A DNA stretch of 39,914 nucleotides from an uncultured Clostridia bacterium (GCA_934615235.1 CAKTTL010000017.1:1-39914); one strand, 5' to 3'. Positions 1 through 8,651 are shown, counted from the stretch's first letter. The notes: a model not told the origin generated them from the letters alone. Numbers and translations are program-made.

Positions 1-1
1 C

Positions 2-94
2 AGACGGCGTAAAGGCGTCCGTCAGCCTTTGCGCGATATTGTGCGGGATTGCCCCAAGCTTTCCGACGCCGAAATGGCGGAAAAGACGCCGTGA
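2..94 (+). CDS. Possible C-terminal fragment of an unidentified protein
   Basis: An open frame enters from the left edge and stops at TGA 92-94, giving about 30 basic residues ending in DAEMAEKTP. I do not recognise the family. The codon choice (GCC, GAC, CGC) resembles the neighbours and the AT-rich stretch after the stop looks intergenic, which favours a real gene end. The fragment is too short to be certain, and chance reading through GC-rich DNA is possible. Confidence 0.3.
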   Translation, partial: RRRKGVRQPLRDIVRDCPKLSDAEMAEKTP

Positions 95-151
95 TGGAGT
101 CTCAAAAAAAATTTCAGATACCCCCTAAGCTTCTCTTTTTGCAATAAACAA

Positions 152-183
152 ACAGGACGGAGCGCCCTTCGCCTCCGTCCTGT
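152..183 (-). terminator. Intrinsic terminator of the GGDEF/HD-GYP operon
   Basis: A perfect 11-bp stem (152-162 with 173-183) closes a 10-base loop. On the minus strand it is followed by a T-rich stretch (TTTGTTTATTG). It lies 35 bases past the stop of the minus-strand gene ending at 219, so it most likely ends that operon. Confidence 0.75.
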
Positions 184-218
184 ATTCGGTTTCGCATGGT
201 TTCTATCCGATATGCTGA

Positions 219-2729
219 TTACGCGTTCTGCAGCACGATCTCTCCCTTTCGCACCAGGTCCACGAACACCGTTACCAGCCGCGGGTCGAACTGCCGGCCC
301 GCCTGCTTTTCCATCATCGAAAGCGCGTGCTCGACGGAGTACGCCTTTTTGTACACGCGGTCGGACGTCATCGCGTCGAACGAGTCGGCCACGCAGAGGA
401 TGCGCGCTGAGAGCGGAATATCCTCCCCCGCCACGCGGCGCGGATAGCCCGTGCCGTCGAACCGCTCGTGGTGGCCGATGACGGCCGGGATGACGAAATC
501 GAGCGAGGGCAGATAGCGGATGATGCCGACGGAATGGTCGACGTGTTTTTTCATTTCCTCATATTCGGACGCGGTCAGCGGCCCCTGCTTGTTGAGGATC
601 GCCTCCGGCACGCCGATTTTGCCCACGTCGTGCAGAAGCGCCGCTTCGTTGATGATTTCCACGCTGTTCTCATCCAGCCCGACGGCGGCGGCCAGCTTCG
701 TCGCGTAATAGGCGACGTTCTTGGAATGCTTGAAGGTGTAATGATCCTTCGCGTCGATGGCGGCGGTAAGGGCGTAAATGGTGGAGGCGTATTCGGAATA
801 CACCTCCTGCAGGTTCTTCTGCGCGCCAGGCGCGCCGGGCAGCGGCTCCTCGCTGGCGGCGGCGAAGATCATCACGTTGTTTTTGCCGGCGCGCTTGACC
901 TGATAAACCGCCTGCTCAGCGTTATCAATAAGCTGCTTGAAGGTTACCGCGCCATAGGGCGCGGCGCAGATGCCCACACTCAGCGTCAGCGCCTTGAACG
1001 AGTATTCGCCGCCGCGGTTCATTCCGGCGACGCGCTCGCGAATATTCGCCGCCATGCGGCGCGCGGTCACAACGTCCACGCCCGGCAGTAGCACCGCGAA
1101 TTCCTTCCCGCTGTAGCGGGCGGCGACGCCGCTTTCCCCCACGCTGCCGCTGATGACGCCCGCAATCGCCTTCAGGGCGATATCGCCGTTGTGATTGCCG
1201 TAAAGCTGGTTGAAAAGCTTGAAATCGTCGATGTTGAGGATCATCAGCGAAATGCAGGTGTCCTTCCATTTGGCAAACTGTTCTTTCAGCGTTTCGTAGA
1301 AGTATTTGCGGTTGAGCAGCCCCGTCAGGTCATCCGTCCGCGCGTCGCGGTACGCCTTTTCATAAAGATACGCGTTTTTCAGCGCGATCGAGGCGACGGA
1401 GCGCACGCTCGAGAGAAAGCTTTCATCGGCGTATGTATAGCGTTTGGATTTATCCTTCTCCGACAGCAGCGCCACGCCGACCAGCTCGTCCCCGTCGCGC
1501 AGCGGCGCGAAGCACTTCACGCCCATCTGCTGCAGAAGCTTTTTCTCATTCTCCCACAGCGAACGGTATCCCGGCACCATGTGCATATCCTGAATCATCA
1601 GGCAGCCGTCCGCCGTGCGCAGATACTCGATAATCGGGTTGTCCCGCGAGAAAATAACTTCCGACCGCTCCAGCGGGTTGCTGCCGCGCGCGATGCGGTA
1701 ACAGCCGTCCGCGTCCCGCATGCAAACCGACATGCGCCGCACGCTCAGCCCTTCCTGCACCACGCCGATAAGCCGTTCGAGAATCTCTTCCACGCGCAGG
1801 CTCTTGGAGACGTCCAGACTGAACTCCTCCAGCAGCCGTGCCTGCGATTTTTCCTCGCGCACAAAAATCTGATCGATCACCCGCTTCATCAGCGAGCAGA
1901 CGAGCATCGTCGAAATCGCATAGCAAACGGCAATCACTAGCACGCCCGAGCCCGCAAAGCCGGAGAGCTTATCCGAAACCGCCCTCTGCATCGGCTCGAG
2001 AAGATATCCGAAAACAATAAACGTAAACACGCTGGAAACGATATAGCAGCTGCGGCGCGAGGCGAGCAGCGTCAGGCGGAAAAGCCGGCGCTGATAGAGC
2101 ATATAGAACAGGCAGATCGCGTTGAGCACCCCGGCGAGCATATCCAGCGGAATGGTCGCGAATGCGGGAATCGCGATGAGAAAATGCCCGGCCAACACAA
2201 GCCCCATGCCCAGCAGGCACGGGCGGAACTGCCGCGCGACCATCGGCTCCTTGCGGCTGTAGCCGAGAATCGTCCAGAGCACAAGCACGTACGCCAGCAC
2301 GCCCATCGCGTACAGATAGCAGACCCTGCCGGTAAAATTGTAAACAAACGCCACCCCGCCCGCCTGTTCCACCGGAACGGGCGCGGCCAGCAGGCGCTGC
2401 GTGATCATATTATAAACGTTAACAGCCAGCACCAGCACCAGCACGGCCCAGTCGACCGGCTGATAGCGCTTGCCCATAAACGCGCGCACGACGTATTGCA
2501 GCGCGCACGGGAACATCCACATGCCCAGCAGCGACAGGTCATACCACAGCTTCACCGACGGCCACAGCTGCATGCGCATGAACGACGAACAGCCCGTCCA
2601 GACGATCAGCGCCGTCAGGACAAGCAGAAAAGCGTTGATGATCCGGTTCTTGCGCGCCACGACAAAGGTAATGAACAGGAACAGGCTGCACATCAGGGCG
2701 CTTACGGGAATATAAATAAAGCTTCCCAT
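219..2729 (-). CDS. Membrane GAF-GGDEF-HD-GYP cyclic-di-GMP signalling protein
   Basis: 836 residues. Residues 1-290 hold about eight hydrophobic segments resembling the seven-helix sensor of histidine-kinase-type receptors. A GAF-like domain follows (about 305-455), then a GGDEF domain (460-620) and an HD-GYP phosphodiesterase domain (640-836) with HDVGKIG, HH and FDGTGYP motifs. The diguanylate cyclase signature is degenerate (SGKEF for GGDEF, near residue 540). I infer that the cyclase half is inactive or a nucleotide sensor and the protein mainly hydrolyses c-di-GMP. The ATG at 2729 overlaps the upstream stop as TGATG and has AGGGGGCG about 7 bases before it. A TTG at 2732 is an alternative. 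It is the last gene of a three-gene operon. Confidence 0.9.
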   Translation of the reverse strand: MGSFIYIPVSALMCSLFLFITFVVARKNRIINAFLLVLTALIVWTGCSSFMRMQLWPSVKLWYDLSLLGMWMFPCALQYVVRAFMGKRYQPVDWAVLVLVLAVNVYNMITQRLLAAPVPVEQAGGVAFVYNFTGRVCYLYAMGVLAYVLVLWTILGYSRKEPMVARQFRPCLLGMGLVLAGHFLIAIPAFATIPLDMLAGVLNAICLFYMLYQRRLFRLTLLASRRSCYIVSSVFTFIVFGYLLEPMQRAVSDKLSGFAGSGVLVIAVCYAISTMLVCSLMKRVIDQIFVREEKSQARLLEEFSLDVSKSLRVEEILERLIGVVQEGLSVRRMSVCMRDADGCYRIARGSNPLERSEVIFSRDNPIIEYLRTADGCLMIQDMHMVPGYRSLWENEKKLLQQMGVKCFAPLRDGDELVGVALLSEKDKSKRYTYADESFLSSVRSVASIALKNAYLYEKAYRDARTDDLTGLLNRKYFYETLKEQFAKWKDTCISLMILNIDDFKLFNQLYGNHNGDIALKAIAGVISGSVGESGVAARYSGKEFAVLLPGVDVVTARRMAANIRERVAGMNRGGEYSFKALTLSVGICAAPYGAVTFKQLIDNAEQAVYQVKRAGKNNVMIFAAASEEPLPGAPGAQKNLQEVYSEYASTIYALTAAIDAKDHYTFKHSKNVAYYATKLAAAVGLDENSVEIINEAALLHDVGKIGVPEAILNKQGPLTASEYEEMKKHVDHSVGIIRYLPSLDFVIPAVIGHHERFDGTGYPRRVAGEDIPLSARILCVADSFDAMTSDRVYKKAYSVEHALSMMEKQAGRQFDPRLVTVFVDLVRKGEIVLQNA

Positions 2730-4354
2730 CAATCGTCGCCCCCTGCCGTATAGAATTTTTCGGGGGGCTTCGCCCCGCCCTGGAAGGCGAGCAGATCGAC
2801 AATATCCTGCGCGGGCGGGTTGATCGGCGCAATCTGACGGCCGCGCACCTGCTCGAACCGTTCGAACGCGCCCGAGGTGAGAATCGTCACCTCAAGAGGA
2901 TCCATATTCAGCAGCTTTTTCAGATCCTTATAATCGCTGTCGAGGTATTTGAAGTAAATCCCCAGATGCTCCTTGAGGATTTCGCTGGAAAGCGCGTAGT
3001 TGACCGCGCGCCCGCGCCGCATTTCCACGTAAAGATGCAGGAACGGATGCCCCGCCTCGTCGTGTTCCTTGGCGGCGAACCAGCCGTCGATGGGCAGGCC
3101 GGACATGTCGATCACGCTGGCGATGGAATCGCGCGTGATGCGCGTAAAGCCCGCGATGTCGATTACGTCGGGCATACGGTCGATGTAGCGGAAGCGCGGC
3201 AGGCGCGTCTGATCGTCGCGCGAACCGACGCCCTCGCAGCAGTACACGTCCCCCGTGCGATAGCGCGCGAACGCGCCGCCCTTCAAAACGGAGATGATCA
3301 GCTCGTATTTTTCGCCCGGCGTCACGCCGTCCATGAGCACCGTCACCGGTCTGTGCTCCGGGTCCTGTTTCAGCTTCGCCGCCTCCTCCAGCGGGAGAAA
3401 CTCGTAAAAGCACGGGTCTGGAAAGAAATACAGGCCGTTTTTGTTCCAGGTTTCCACGCCGATCAGCGTCGGCTCCGTCCCGGCGAACAGCTCCAGCGGC
3501 CGCACGCCCCACATTTCCTCGAGGTCGTCCTTGTAGCAGGCGTTATCCGTGCCCGCGCAGACGAGCCCCGTCAGATCGAACAGGTCCTTGGGCAGCATGG
3601 CGCGGTTTTCCCGCGCGCAGCGCGCCCTGGCCCGCAGATACCGCCAGATCACCCGCGGCGAAAGCTTGCCCTTGCGATGCTTTTTGTCCGGATCCGTCAG
3701 CATACGGCTGATGCAGTACGCCACCGAGCCCATGCTGAAAAGATAATCCATCCCCTCGCTCATCGCCATTTTGAAGCCCAGCTTCGTCTGCTGCGAGAAA
3801 GAAAGATCCCTGCCGATTTCATAGGGCGGAAGGAACCGCATGTCCGTCTCCTGCCGCAGCATCAGGCCCATCAGTCCCGTGGCGTACGGCAACGGCGCGA
3901 AGCCCGAAAGCACGCGCTTGCCGACGGTATATTTGCCCTTGCCCGTCGCGCCGAACATCATCAGGCACGCGCCCATGTTGATGCGGTAGGTGTCGAGCAT
4001 GCCCTGCGTGTAGGGCGCGACCTTGATCGGGTGCTTGCCGCCCTCCCACGTGGTCTTGATCCAGATGACGGCCGGTTCGGGCAGCAAATCGTCCCGCTTT
4101 TGCAAAAGCGTTTCGGCATAGTCCTCGTACGTCGTCAGCGGCACGACGCGCCGAAATTCTTCGACGGTTTCGGGCGCGGCCGCGCCGCCGAGAATCTGCC
4201 TGCCCAGCCCGCTTGCGCACCAACCCTTCAGCTGTTCGAGCATCAGGCGGTTTTGAATGTCCATATACCCGTCCACGCTCAAATCCATAAACCCCAGGTA
4301 TTCGCGCCACATCGTCCCGCTGTCGCCTTCGCGCAGCTTCGCGTCGAGCTTCAT
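2729..4354 (-). CDS. GH3 auxin-responsive-promoter family acyl-adenylating enzyme
   Basis: 541 residues, the usual length for the family. GH3 enzymes adenylate a carboxylic acid and join it to an amino acid or amine. Recognisable blocks are FAGTEPTLIG (about 290-299) where the YxxSEG motif sits, ARYRTGD (363-369), and the RFRYIDRMPDVIDIAGF segment that follows it. The first ATP-binding motif, normally SSGTTxGxxK, reads KTTWEGGKHPIK near residues 100-111, so it is diverged and ATP use may be altered. Bacterial substrates are mostly unknown. The gene overlaps its upstream neighbour by 4 bases and its downstream neighbour by 1, so the three are translationally coupled. Confidence 0.85.
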   Translation of the reverse strand: MKLDAKLREGDSGTMWREYLGFMDLSVDGYMDIQNRLMLEQLKGWCASGLGRQILGGAAAPETVEEFRRVVPLTTYEDYAETLLQKRDDLLPEPAVIWIKTTWEGGKHPIKVAPYTQGMLDTYRINMGACLMMFGATGKGKYTVGKRVLSGFAPLPYATGLMGLMLRQETDMRFLPPYEIGRDLSFSQQTKLGFKMAMSEGMDYLFSMGSVAYCISRMLTDPDKKHRKGKLSPRVIWRYLRARARCARENRAMLPKDLFDLTGLVCAGTDNACYKDDLEEMWGVRPLELFAGTEPTLIGVETWNKNGLYFFPDPCFYEFLPLEEAAKLKQDPEHRPVTVLMDGVTPGEKYELIISVLKGGAFARYRTGDVYCCEGVGSRDDQTRLPRFRYIDRMPDVIDIAGFTRITRDSIASVIDMSGLPIDGWFAAKEHDEAGHPFLHLYVEMRRGRAVNYALSSEILKEHLGIYFKYLDSDYKDLKKLLNMDPLEVTILTSGAFERFEQVRGRQIAPINPPAQDIVDLLAFQGGAKPPEKFYTAGGDD

Positions 4355-4923
4355 GCCCTTCCCCTCCGCTTCATGCTTGCAAAAAAACGCCGCCAGGCCG
4401 CCGCATCCGGGAAAAGGAACGGCACGCCCGTTTTATAATCGGAATAATCCGTAAAAGTGCGCGGAAAAATCACCGCGTCCTGCAGCGCGATATACGCCAG
4501 ATCCAACGCCGTCAGCAGCGCCGCGCCCGCCAGCATCCGCCCGCAGGGCATCGCCAGCGCGAGGCACCCGCAAAACGCCGCGAACGGCCAGAACCCCGGA
4601 TGGCGGCACAGGCCGTACAGCCCGTCCCGGCAAACGCGCCGCGTCCCGTCGGGACGCAGATACGTTTTTTCAAACGGCAGCGCGAAAAAAAGCGCGTAAA
4701 GCTCCGCCGCCAGCGAAACAAGCGCCGCAGCGCTCCAGGGAATTAACCGCGCAGGCACGGTAAAACGCGCGCACGCCGCGATCAGCCAGACGAAATCCGC
4801 CGCCCAAAGCGCCGTGCCCGCCGCAAAGCCGAACCGGAATCCGCGCCATTTCAGCCCGCCAACGGACTGAAAATCGTGACAGAGAAACGCTGCGAAACCC
4901 AATACCGCCAACGCGTATTCCAT
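4351..4923 (-). CDS. PEMT/ICMT-like integral membrane methyltransferase
   Basis: 190 residues with roughly five hydrophobic helices and a basic tail. The segment DGLYGLCRHPGFWPF (about 101-115) matches the G-[IL]-Y-x-x-x-RHP motif of the isoprenylcysteine carboxyl methyltransferase / phospholipid methyltransferase fold, where it contributes to S-adenosylmethionine binding. The substrate cannot be read from the sequence. It is the first gene of the operon. The start is preceded by AGAAGG and its TGA overlaps the GH3 start in ATGA. A non-enzymatic membrane protein of the same fold is possible. Confidence 0.65.
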   Translation of the reverse strand: MEYALAVLGFAAFLCHDFQSVGGLKWRGFRFGFAAGTALWAADFVWLIAACARFTVPARLIPWSAAALVSLAAELYALFFALPFEKTYLRPDGTRRVCRDGLYGLCRHPGFWPFAAFCGCLALAMPCGRMLAGAALLTALDLAYIALQDAVIFPRTFTDYSDYKTGVPFLFPDAAAWRRFFASMKRRGRA

Positions 4924-4964
4924 TTCGCCGCCTTCTCTCTTTCACGTTCTATACACACCCTATT

Positions 4965-4992
4965 AGTATAACACATTTGTAACAATTTACAA
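4965..4992 (-). promoter_or_regulatory. Promoter of the PEMT-GH3-GGDEF operon
   Basis: On the minus strand TTGTAA (4987-4992) and TATACT (4965-4970) are 16 bases apart in an AT-rich island. Transcription would begin near 4957, about 33 bases before the ATG. Confidence 0.7.
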
Positions 4993-5087
4993 CATTTTTA
5001 TCGGCTAATAAATGGTATTGATTTTCGTTAAAATTCCCGTCATTTTCCCCGTCGTTTCTTCTCCCACCGTTTCTTCCCCCGTCCCCC

Positions 5088-5195
5088 GCCGCCCGCCCCT
5101 CCCTTCGAGGGGCGGACGGCGAAATGCGGCTTTCTTCTGGAAGGGGGTTCGGGGGGAACCTCTTCTTTCCCCAGAAAGAAGAGGTTCCCCCCGAA
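5088..5195 (+). repeat. Two-hairpin palindromic repeat, copy A
   Basis: Hairpin 1 spans 5088-5101 with 5107-5120 (14 bp, one mismatch, 5-base loop). The core GCGGCTTTCTTC is at 5126-5137. Hairpin 2 spans 5148-5169 with 5174-5195: 22 perfect base pairs around the loop CCCA. Hairpin 2 ends 13 bases from the stop of the minus-strand aldo/keto reductase, so on that transcript the order is stop, hairpin 2, core, hairpin 1. No U-run follows hairpin 2, so it is not a textbook intrinsic terminator, although a stem this strong could still end or protect the mRNA. Confidence 0.9.
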
Positions 5196-5208
5196 AACTC
5201 CGTTCATT

Positions 5209-6201
5209 TCATTTCCCCACAATCTCGTCGATCTTCGCCAGCTCCTCCTGCGTGAAGGGGACCGAGGCGAGCGCCTGTACGTTTTCGACGATCTGCTCCG
5301 GGCGGCTTGCGCCGATGAGCGCGGAAGTAACAACCGGGTCGCGCAAAACCCAGGCAAGCGCCATCTGCGAAAGCTTCTGGCCGCGGGCGAGCGCAATCTC
5401 GTTGAGGGCGGCGATTTTCGCAAGCTTCTCCGGCGTGATGGAAGAAGGCTTCAAATAGCGCGGGTCGTGCGCGGCGCGCGAATCAGCGGGAATGCCGCCG
5501 AGATACTTGCCGGTCAGCAGTCCGTTCTGCAGGGGCGCGAAAACGATGCAGCCCACGTTCTCCGTGCGAAGCACGTCCGTCAGCCCGCGCTCAATCCACC
5601 GGTCAAGCAGGGAATAATTCGGCTGTTCGATCAGGCAGGGCGTGCCCAGCTGGCGCAGGGTGTCGATCGCGCGCTTCGCCTGCTCGGGGCGGTAGTTGGA
5701 AATGCCGACGTACAACGCTTTGCCGCTGCGCACGATCTGGTCGAGCGCGCCCATGGTTTCCTCGATGGGCGTACCCGGATCGGGCCGGTGATGATAGAAT
5801 ACATCCACATAATCCAGATGCATCCGTTTAAGCGACTGGTCAATGCTGGAAACAAGATACTTTCGGCTGCCGAAATTCCCATACGGGCCGGGCCACATGT
5901 CATAGCCCGCCTTAGTGGAAATGAACAGCTCGTCGCGATGCGTATGCCAGTCGCGATCCATATGAACGCCGAAGTTGCGCTCCGCCTCGCCGTAAGGCGG
6001 GCCGTAGTTGTTGGCCAGGTCAAAGTGCGTGATCCCGTTGTCGAACGCGGTGCGCAGCAGGCTCTGCTGCACGCCGAAGGGCGTAATATCGCCGAAATTG
6101 TGCCACAGGCCAAGCGAAATGGCGGGCAGCAATACGCCGCTCGCGCCGCAGCGGCGATACTGCATGGCGGCGTATCGGTTTTCCGCGGGAATGTAGGTCA
6201 T
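5209..6201 (-). CDS. Aldo/keto reductase, YghZ/GpaA type
   Basis: 330 residues, full length for the AKR14 (YghZ, L-glyceraldehyde-3-phosphate reductase) group of NADPH-dependent TIM-barrel reductases. The catalytic tetrad is visible: Asp and Tyr in FDLANNYGPPYGEAE, Lys in STKAGYDMWPGPYG, and His in VFYHHRPD. The C-terminal cofactor segment includes SALIGASRPEQIVEN. The start has GGGAGG about 8 bases upstream. A TATACT -10 lies close before it, without a good -35. It is a single gene, divergent from the heptose genes. In this family the natural substrate is often a small aldehyde (detoxification role), and the exact one is not determinable here. Confidence 0.9.
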   Translation of the reverse strand: MTYIPAENRYAAMQYRRCGASGVLLPAISLGLWHNFGDITPFGVQQSLLRTAFDNGITHFDLANNYGPPYGEAERNFGVHMDRDWHTHRDELFISTKAGYDMWPGPYGNFGSRKYLVSSIDQSLKRMHLDYVDVFYHHRPDPGTPIEETMGALDQIVRSGKALYVGISNYRPEQAKRAIDTLRQLGTPCLIEQPNYSLLDRWIERGLTDVLRTENVGCIVFAPLQNGLLTGKYLGGIPADSRAAHDPRYLKPSSITPEKLAKIAALNEIALARGQKLSQMALAWVLRDPVVTSALIGASRPEQIVENVQALASVPFTQEELAKIDEIVGK

Positions 6202-6355
6202 TGCGCGTTTCCTCCCGTATCAGTATAAATTTCTTGCGACGGAATTATTGTAATGCTTTTTCCCGGTTTGTACAGTCCATATTTTGTCGTATGCAGGGAT
6301 TTTTTGTCCGCCTGTAGTATAAATCAAAGGAAAAAACACACCTGGAGCTGCGCGC

Positions 6356-7555
6356 ATGAAAAACAGAATCGAGCAGGCGGTCATCCTCGCCGGAGGATAC
6401 GGCACGCGCCTGCGCCCGTTTACGGATACGAACCCCAAGCCCATGTACCCCTTCGAGGGAAAACCGTTCCTGCAATATCTGATCGAGCAGGTTCGCTCGT
6501 TCGGCGTCGAACGGGTACTGCTGCTGCTGGGTTACCTGCCGGAGAAAATTATCGATTTCTTCGGCGACGGCTCGCGCCTGGGCGTACAGATCGAATACGA
6601 CGTGACGCCGGTCGAATACGAAACCGGCCTGCGCCTGCGCGCGGCGCGTCCGAAAATGGACGAAGAATTTCTTCTTATGTATTGCGACAACTACTGCCCG
6701 ATCGATTTTCCGCGCCTTGCGCGGGAATATCGCGAAAGCGGCGCGCTGCTGCGCTTCACGGCCTACGCCAACCGCGACGGATACACCCGATCAAACCTGC
6801 TTCTCGCCCCGGACGGGCGCGTGGAGGCATATGATAAAAAGCGGCAAACGCCCGGGCTTTCCGGCGTGGAGATCGGCTACGCGCTTGCAAGGCGCGAGGT
6901 GATCGACCGGATGCCCGACGAAAACGAAAACTTCGAAAAGCTCGTCTACCCGCAGCTGGCGGCCGAGGGAAAACTCTACGCGACGGTGACGGAGCACCGG
7001 TATTACTCCGTCGGCTCGTGGGAGCGGATCGAGCTGACGCGGCAGTTTTTCTCGCCGCGCAAATTCGCCTTTCTCGACAGGGACGGGACGCTGAACGTTC
7101 GCGCGCCCAAAGCGCGATACGTGACCAGGCCGGAGGAATTCGTCTGGCTGCCCGGCGCGCGGGAGGCCGTAAAGCTTTTGAAAGACGCGGGCTATACGGT
7201 GCTGCTGTTTACCAACCAGCCGGGCGTCGCCCGCGGCGCGATGACGCTTGACGATTTGAACGCGATTCACGAAAAAATGCGCCGCGAGCTGCGCGAGGCG
7301 GGAGCGGATATCGACGGGATCTACTGCTGCCTGCACAACTGGGACGACGGCTGCTTCTGCCGCAAGCCGAAACCGGGTCTGCTTTACCAGGCGCAGCGCG
7401 AATGGTCGTGCGACCTGACGCGCGCCGTCGTTTTCGGCGACGACGAGCGGGATATGCAGGCCGGCGCGGCCGCCGGCTGCCGCTGCGAACAGGTTACGGA
7501 GGAACGCCCGCTTCTCAAAGCGGTCGAGGAATATCTGGAGGAAACGAAGGCATGA
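6356..7555 (+). CDS. HddC-like sugar-1-phosphate nucleotidyltransferase fused to GmhB-like phosphatase
   Basis: 399 residues, two domains. Residues 5-235 form a nucleotidyltransferase: LAGGYGTRLRPFT, then KPMYPFEGKPFLQ, closest in style to D-glycero-D-manno-heptose-1-phosphate guanylyltransferase. Residues 238-399 form a HAD-IIIA phosphatase: FLDRDGTLN (nucleophile Asp241), FTNQPGVARG, zinc-loop residues Cys324, Cys325, His327, Cys333 and Cys335, KPKPG, and GDDERDM. That is the GmhB (heptose-1,7-bisphosphate phosphatase) pattern. Phosphatase then nucleotidyl transfer are consecutive steps of GDP-heptose synthesis, so the fusion is functionally sensible. Its TGA overlaps the next start as ATGA. 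The sugar could be a different hexose or heptose. Confidence 0.85.
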   Translation: MKNRIEQAVILAGGYGTRLRPFTDTNPKPMYPFEGKPFLQYLIEQVRSFGVERVLLLLGYLPEKIIDFFGDGSRLGVQIEYDVTPVEYETGLRLRAARPKMDEEFLLMYCDNYCPIDFPRLAREYRESGALLRFTAYANRDGYTRSNLLLAPDGRVEAYDKKRQTPGLSGVEIGYALARREVIDRMPDENENFEKLVYPQLAAEGKLYATVTEHRYYSVGSWERIELTRQFFSPRKFAFLDRDGTLNVRAPKARYVTRPEEFVWLPGAREAVKLLKDAGYTVLLFTNQPGVARGAMTLDDLNAIHEKMRRELREAGADIDGIYCCLHNWDDGCFCRKPKPGLLYQAQREWSCDLTRAVVFGDDERDMQAGAAAGCRCEQVTEERPLLKAVEEYLEETKA

Positions 7556-8538
7556 TCATTTCAAAGACGCCGCTGCGCTGCTCCTTCTTCGGCGGCGGAA
7601 CCGATTTCCAGGATTATTACGACAACACCTCGCGCGGCTTCGGCGGCGTGCTGAGCACGGCGCTGAACATGCACGTATATATCACCGTCAACAAAAAATT
7701 CGACGACAAGATTCGTCTCTGCTACGCCGGAAACGAGCTGGTGGACACGGTGGAAGAGGTCAAGCACAACATCATCCGCGAAGCGCTGAAGATGACCGGC
7801 GTCACCCGATCGATCGAGATCGTCTATCAGGCGGATATCCCGCTGAGCACGGCGGGCATCGGCCTGGCTTCCTCGAGCGCGCTGGCCGTCGGCGTTCTCA
7901 ACGCGCTGCACGCCTACAAAGGCGAGTACGTCCGTCCCGACCAGCTGGCCCGCGAGGCCGCGCATATCGAAATCGACCTGCTCGGCCAGCGCATCGGCAT
8001 CCAGGATCAGTTTGCGACGGCGTGCGGCGGGTTCAACCGCTACCGGTTTCATCGCGGCGGCCGCGTGACGGTCGAGCCGGTGCTCGCGAGCAGAGAAACG
8101 CTCGCTGCGCTCTGGGGCAACGTCCTGCTCTTTTTCACCGGCCTCACACGCGACAGCCGGCAGATTCTCTCCGAGCAGCAGCGGACGATCGGCGAAAAAA
8201 TGGCGATGCTGGACGAGGTCGGCCGCATGGTGGACGAAGGCTGGGACGCGCTGTGCGCCGGCGAGCCGGACGAAATCGGCCGCATGCTCGACCGCGCCTG
8301 GCAGCGCAAAAAGCAGTTCGCCCCCGGCGTTTCCACGCCGATGATCGACGAAATGTATTCGGCCGCGCGAAGCGCGGGCGCGCTGGGCGGCAAGATTCTC
8401 GGCGCGGGCGGAGGCGGCTTCCTGCTCGTATATGCAAGAAAAGAAAACCAGCCGGCGGTGCGCGCGGCGCTGAAGGATTACCGCGAGGTTCCCTTCGAGC
8501 CCGAAGGACAGGGCAGCCACATCGTCTTCGCGGACTGA
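7552..8538 (+). CDS. hddA: GHMP-family heptose kinase (HddA-like)
   Basis: 328 residues beginning MIISKTPLRCSFFGGGTDF, the typical start of D-glycero-D-manno-heptose-7-phosphate kinases. The GHMP phosphate-binding loop GIGLASSSALAVG and the C-terminal GKILGAGGGGFLL motif are present. Together with the preceding fusion it would supply kinase, phosphatase and nucleotidyltransferase for GDP-D-glycero-D-manno-heptose from heptose-7-phosphate. The first enzyme (GmhA isomerase) is not in this window. Such precursors feed S-layer or surface-polysaccharide glycosylation. I chose the ATG at 7552 because it overlaps the upstream stop by 4 bases and matches the family N-terminus; longer upstream frames are spurious. 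Confidence 0.88.
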   Translation: MIISKTPLRCSFFGGGTDFQDYYDNTSRGFGGVLSTALNMHVYITVNKKFDDKIRLCYAGNELVDTVEEVKHNIIREALKMTGVTRSIEIVYQADIPLSTAGIGLASSSALAVGVLNALHAYKGEYVRPDQLAREAAHIEIDLLGQRIGIQDQFATACGGFNRYRFHRGGRVTVEPVLASRETLAALWGNVLLFFTGLTRDSRQILSEQQRTIGEKMAMLDEVGRMVDEGWDALCAGEPDEIGRMLDRAWQRKKQFAPGVSTPMIDEMYSAARSAGALGGKILGAGGGGFLLVYARKENQPAVRAALKDYREVPFEPEGQGSHIVFAD

Positions 8539-8587
8539 CGCGGACGCGTTCCCGTTTCGGCGCCTGCGCCGAAAAAAATCCCACCCC

Positions 8588-8615
8588 TTGCAAACTTCGA
8601 AGTTTATGATACAAT
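8588..8615 (+). promoter_or_regulatory. Promoter of the flavoprotein gene
   Basis: TTGCAA (8588-8593) and TACAAT (8610-8615) are 16 bases apart, 36 bases upstream of the ATG. A short dyad, AACTTCGAAGTT, lies in the spacer and could bind a regulator. Confidence 0.65.
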
Positions 8616-8651
8616 ACTTAGCGCAATCTGAACGGAAAGGGATTCGTTAGG

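Noticed and set aside
6284..6323. A promoter for the heptose genes
   Set aside because: A TATAAA-like box exists at 6318-6323, but no -35 at acceptable spacing could be found, so I do not annotate it.
8556..8578. Perfect stem TTTCGGCG/CGCCGAAA after hddA as an intrinsic terminator
   Set aside because: The stem is followed by A residues on the plus strand and no T-run on either strand; it may aid termination but is not a standard signal.
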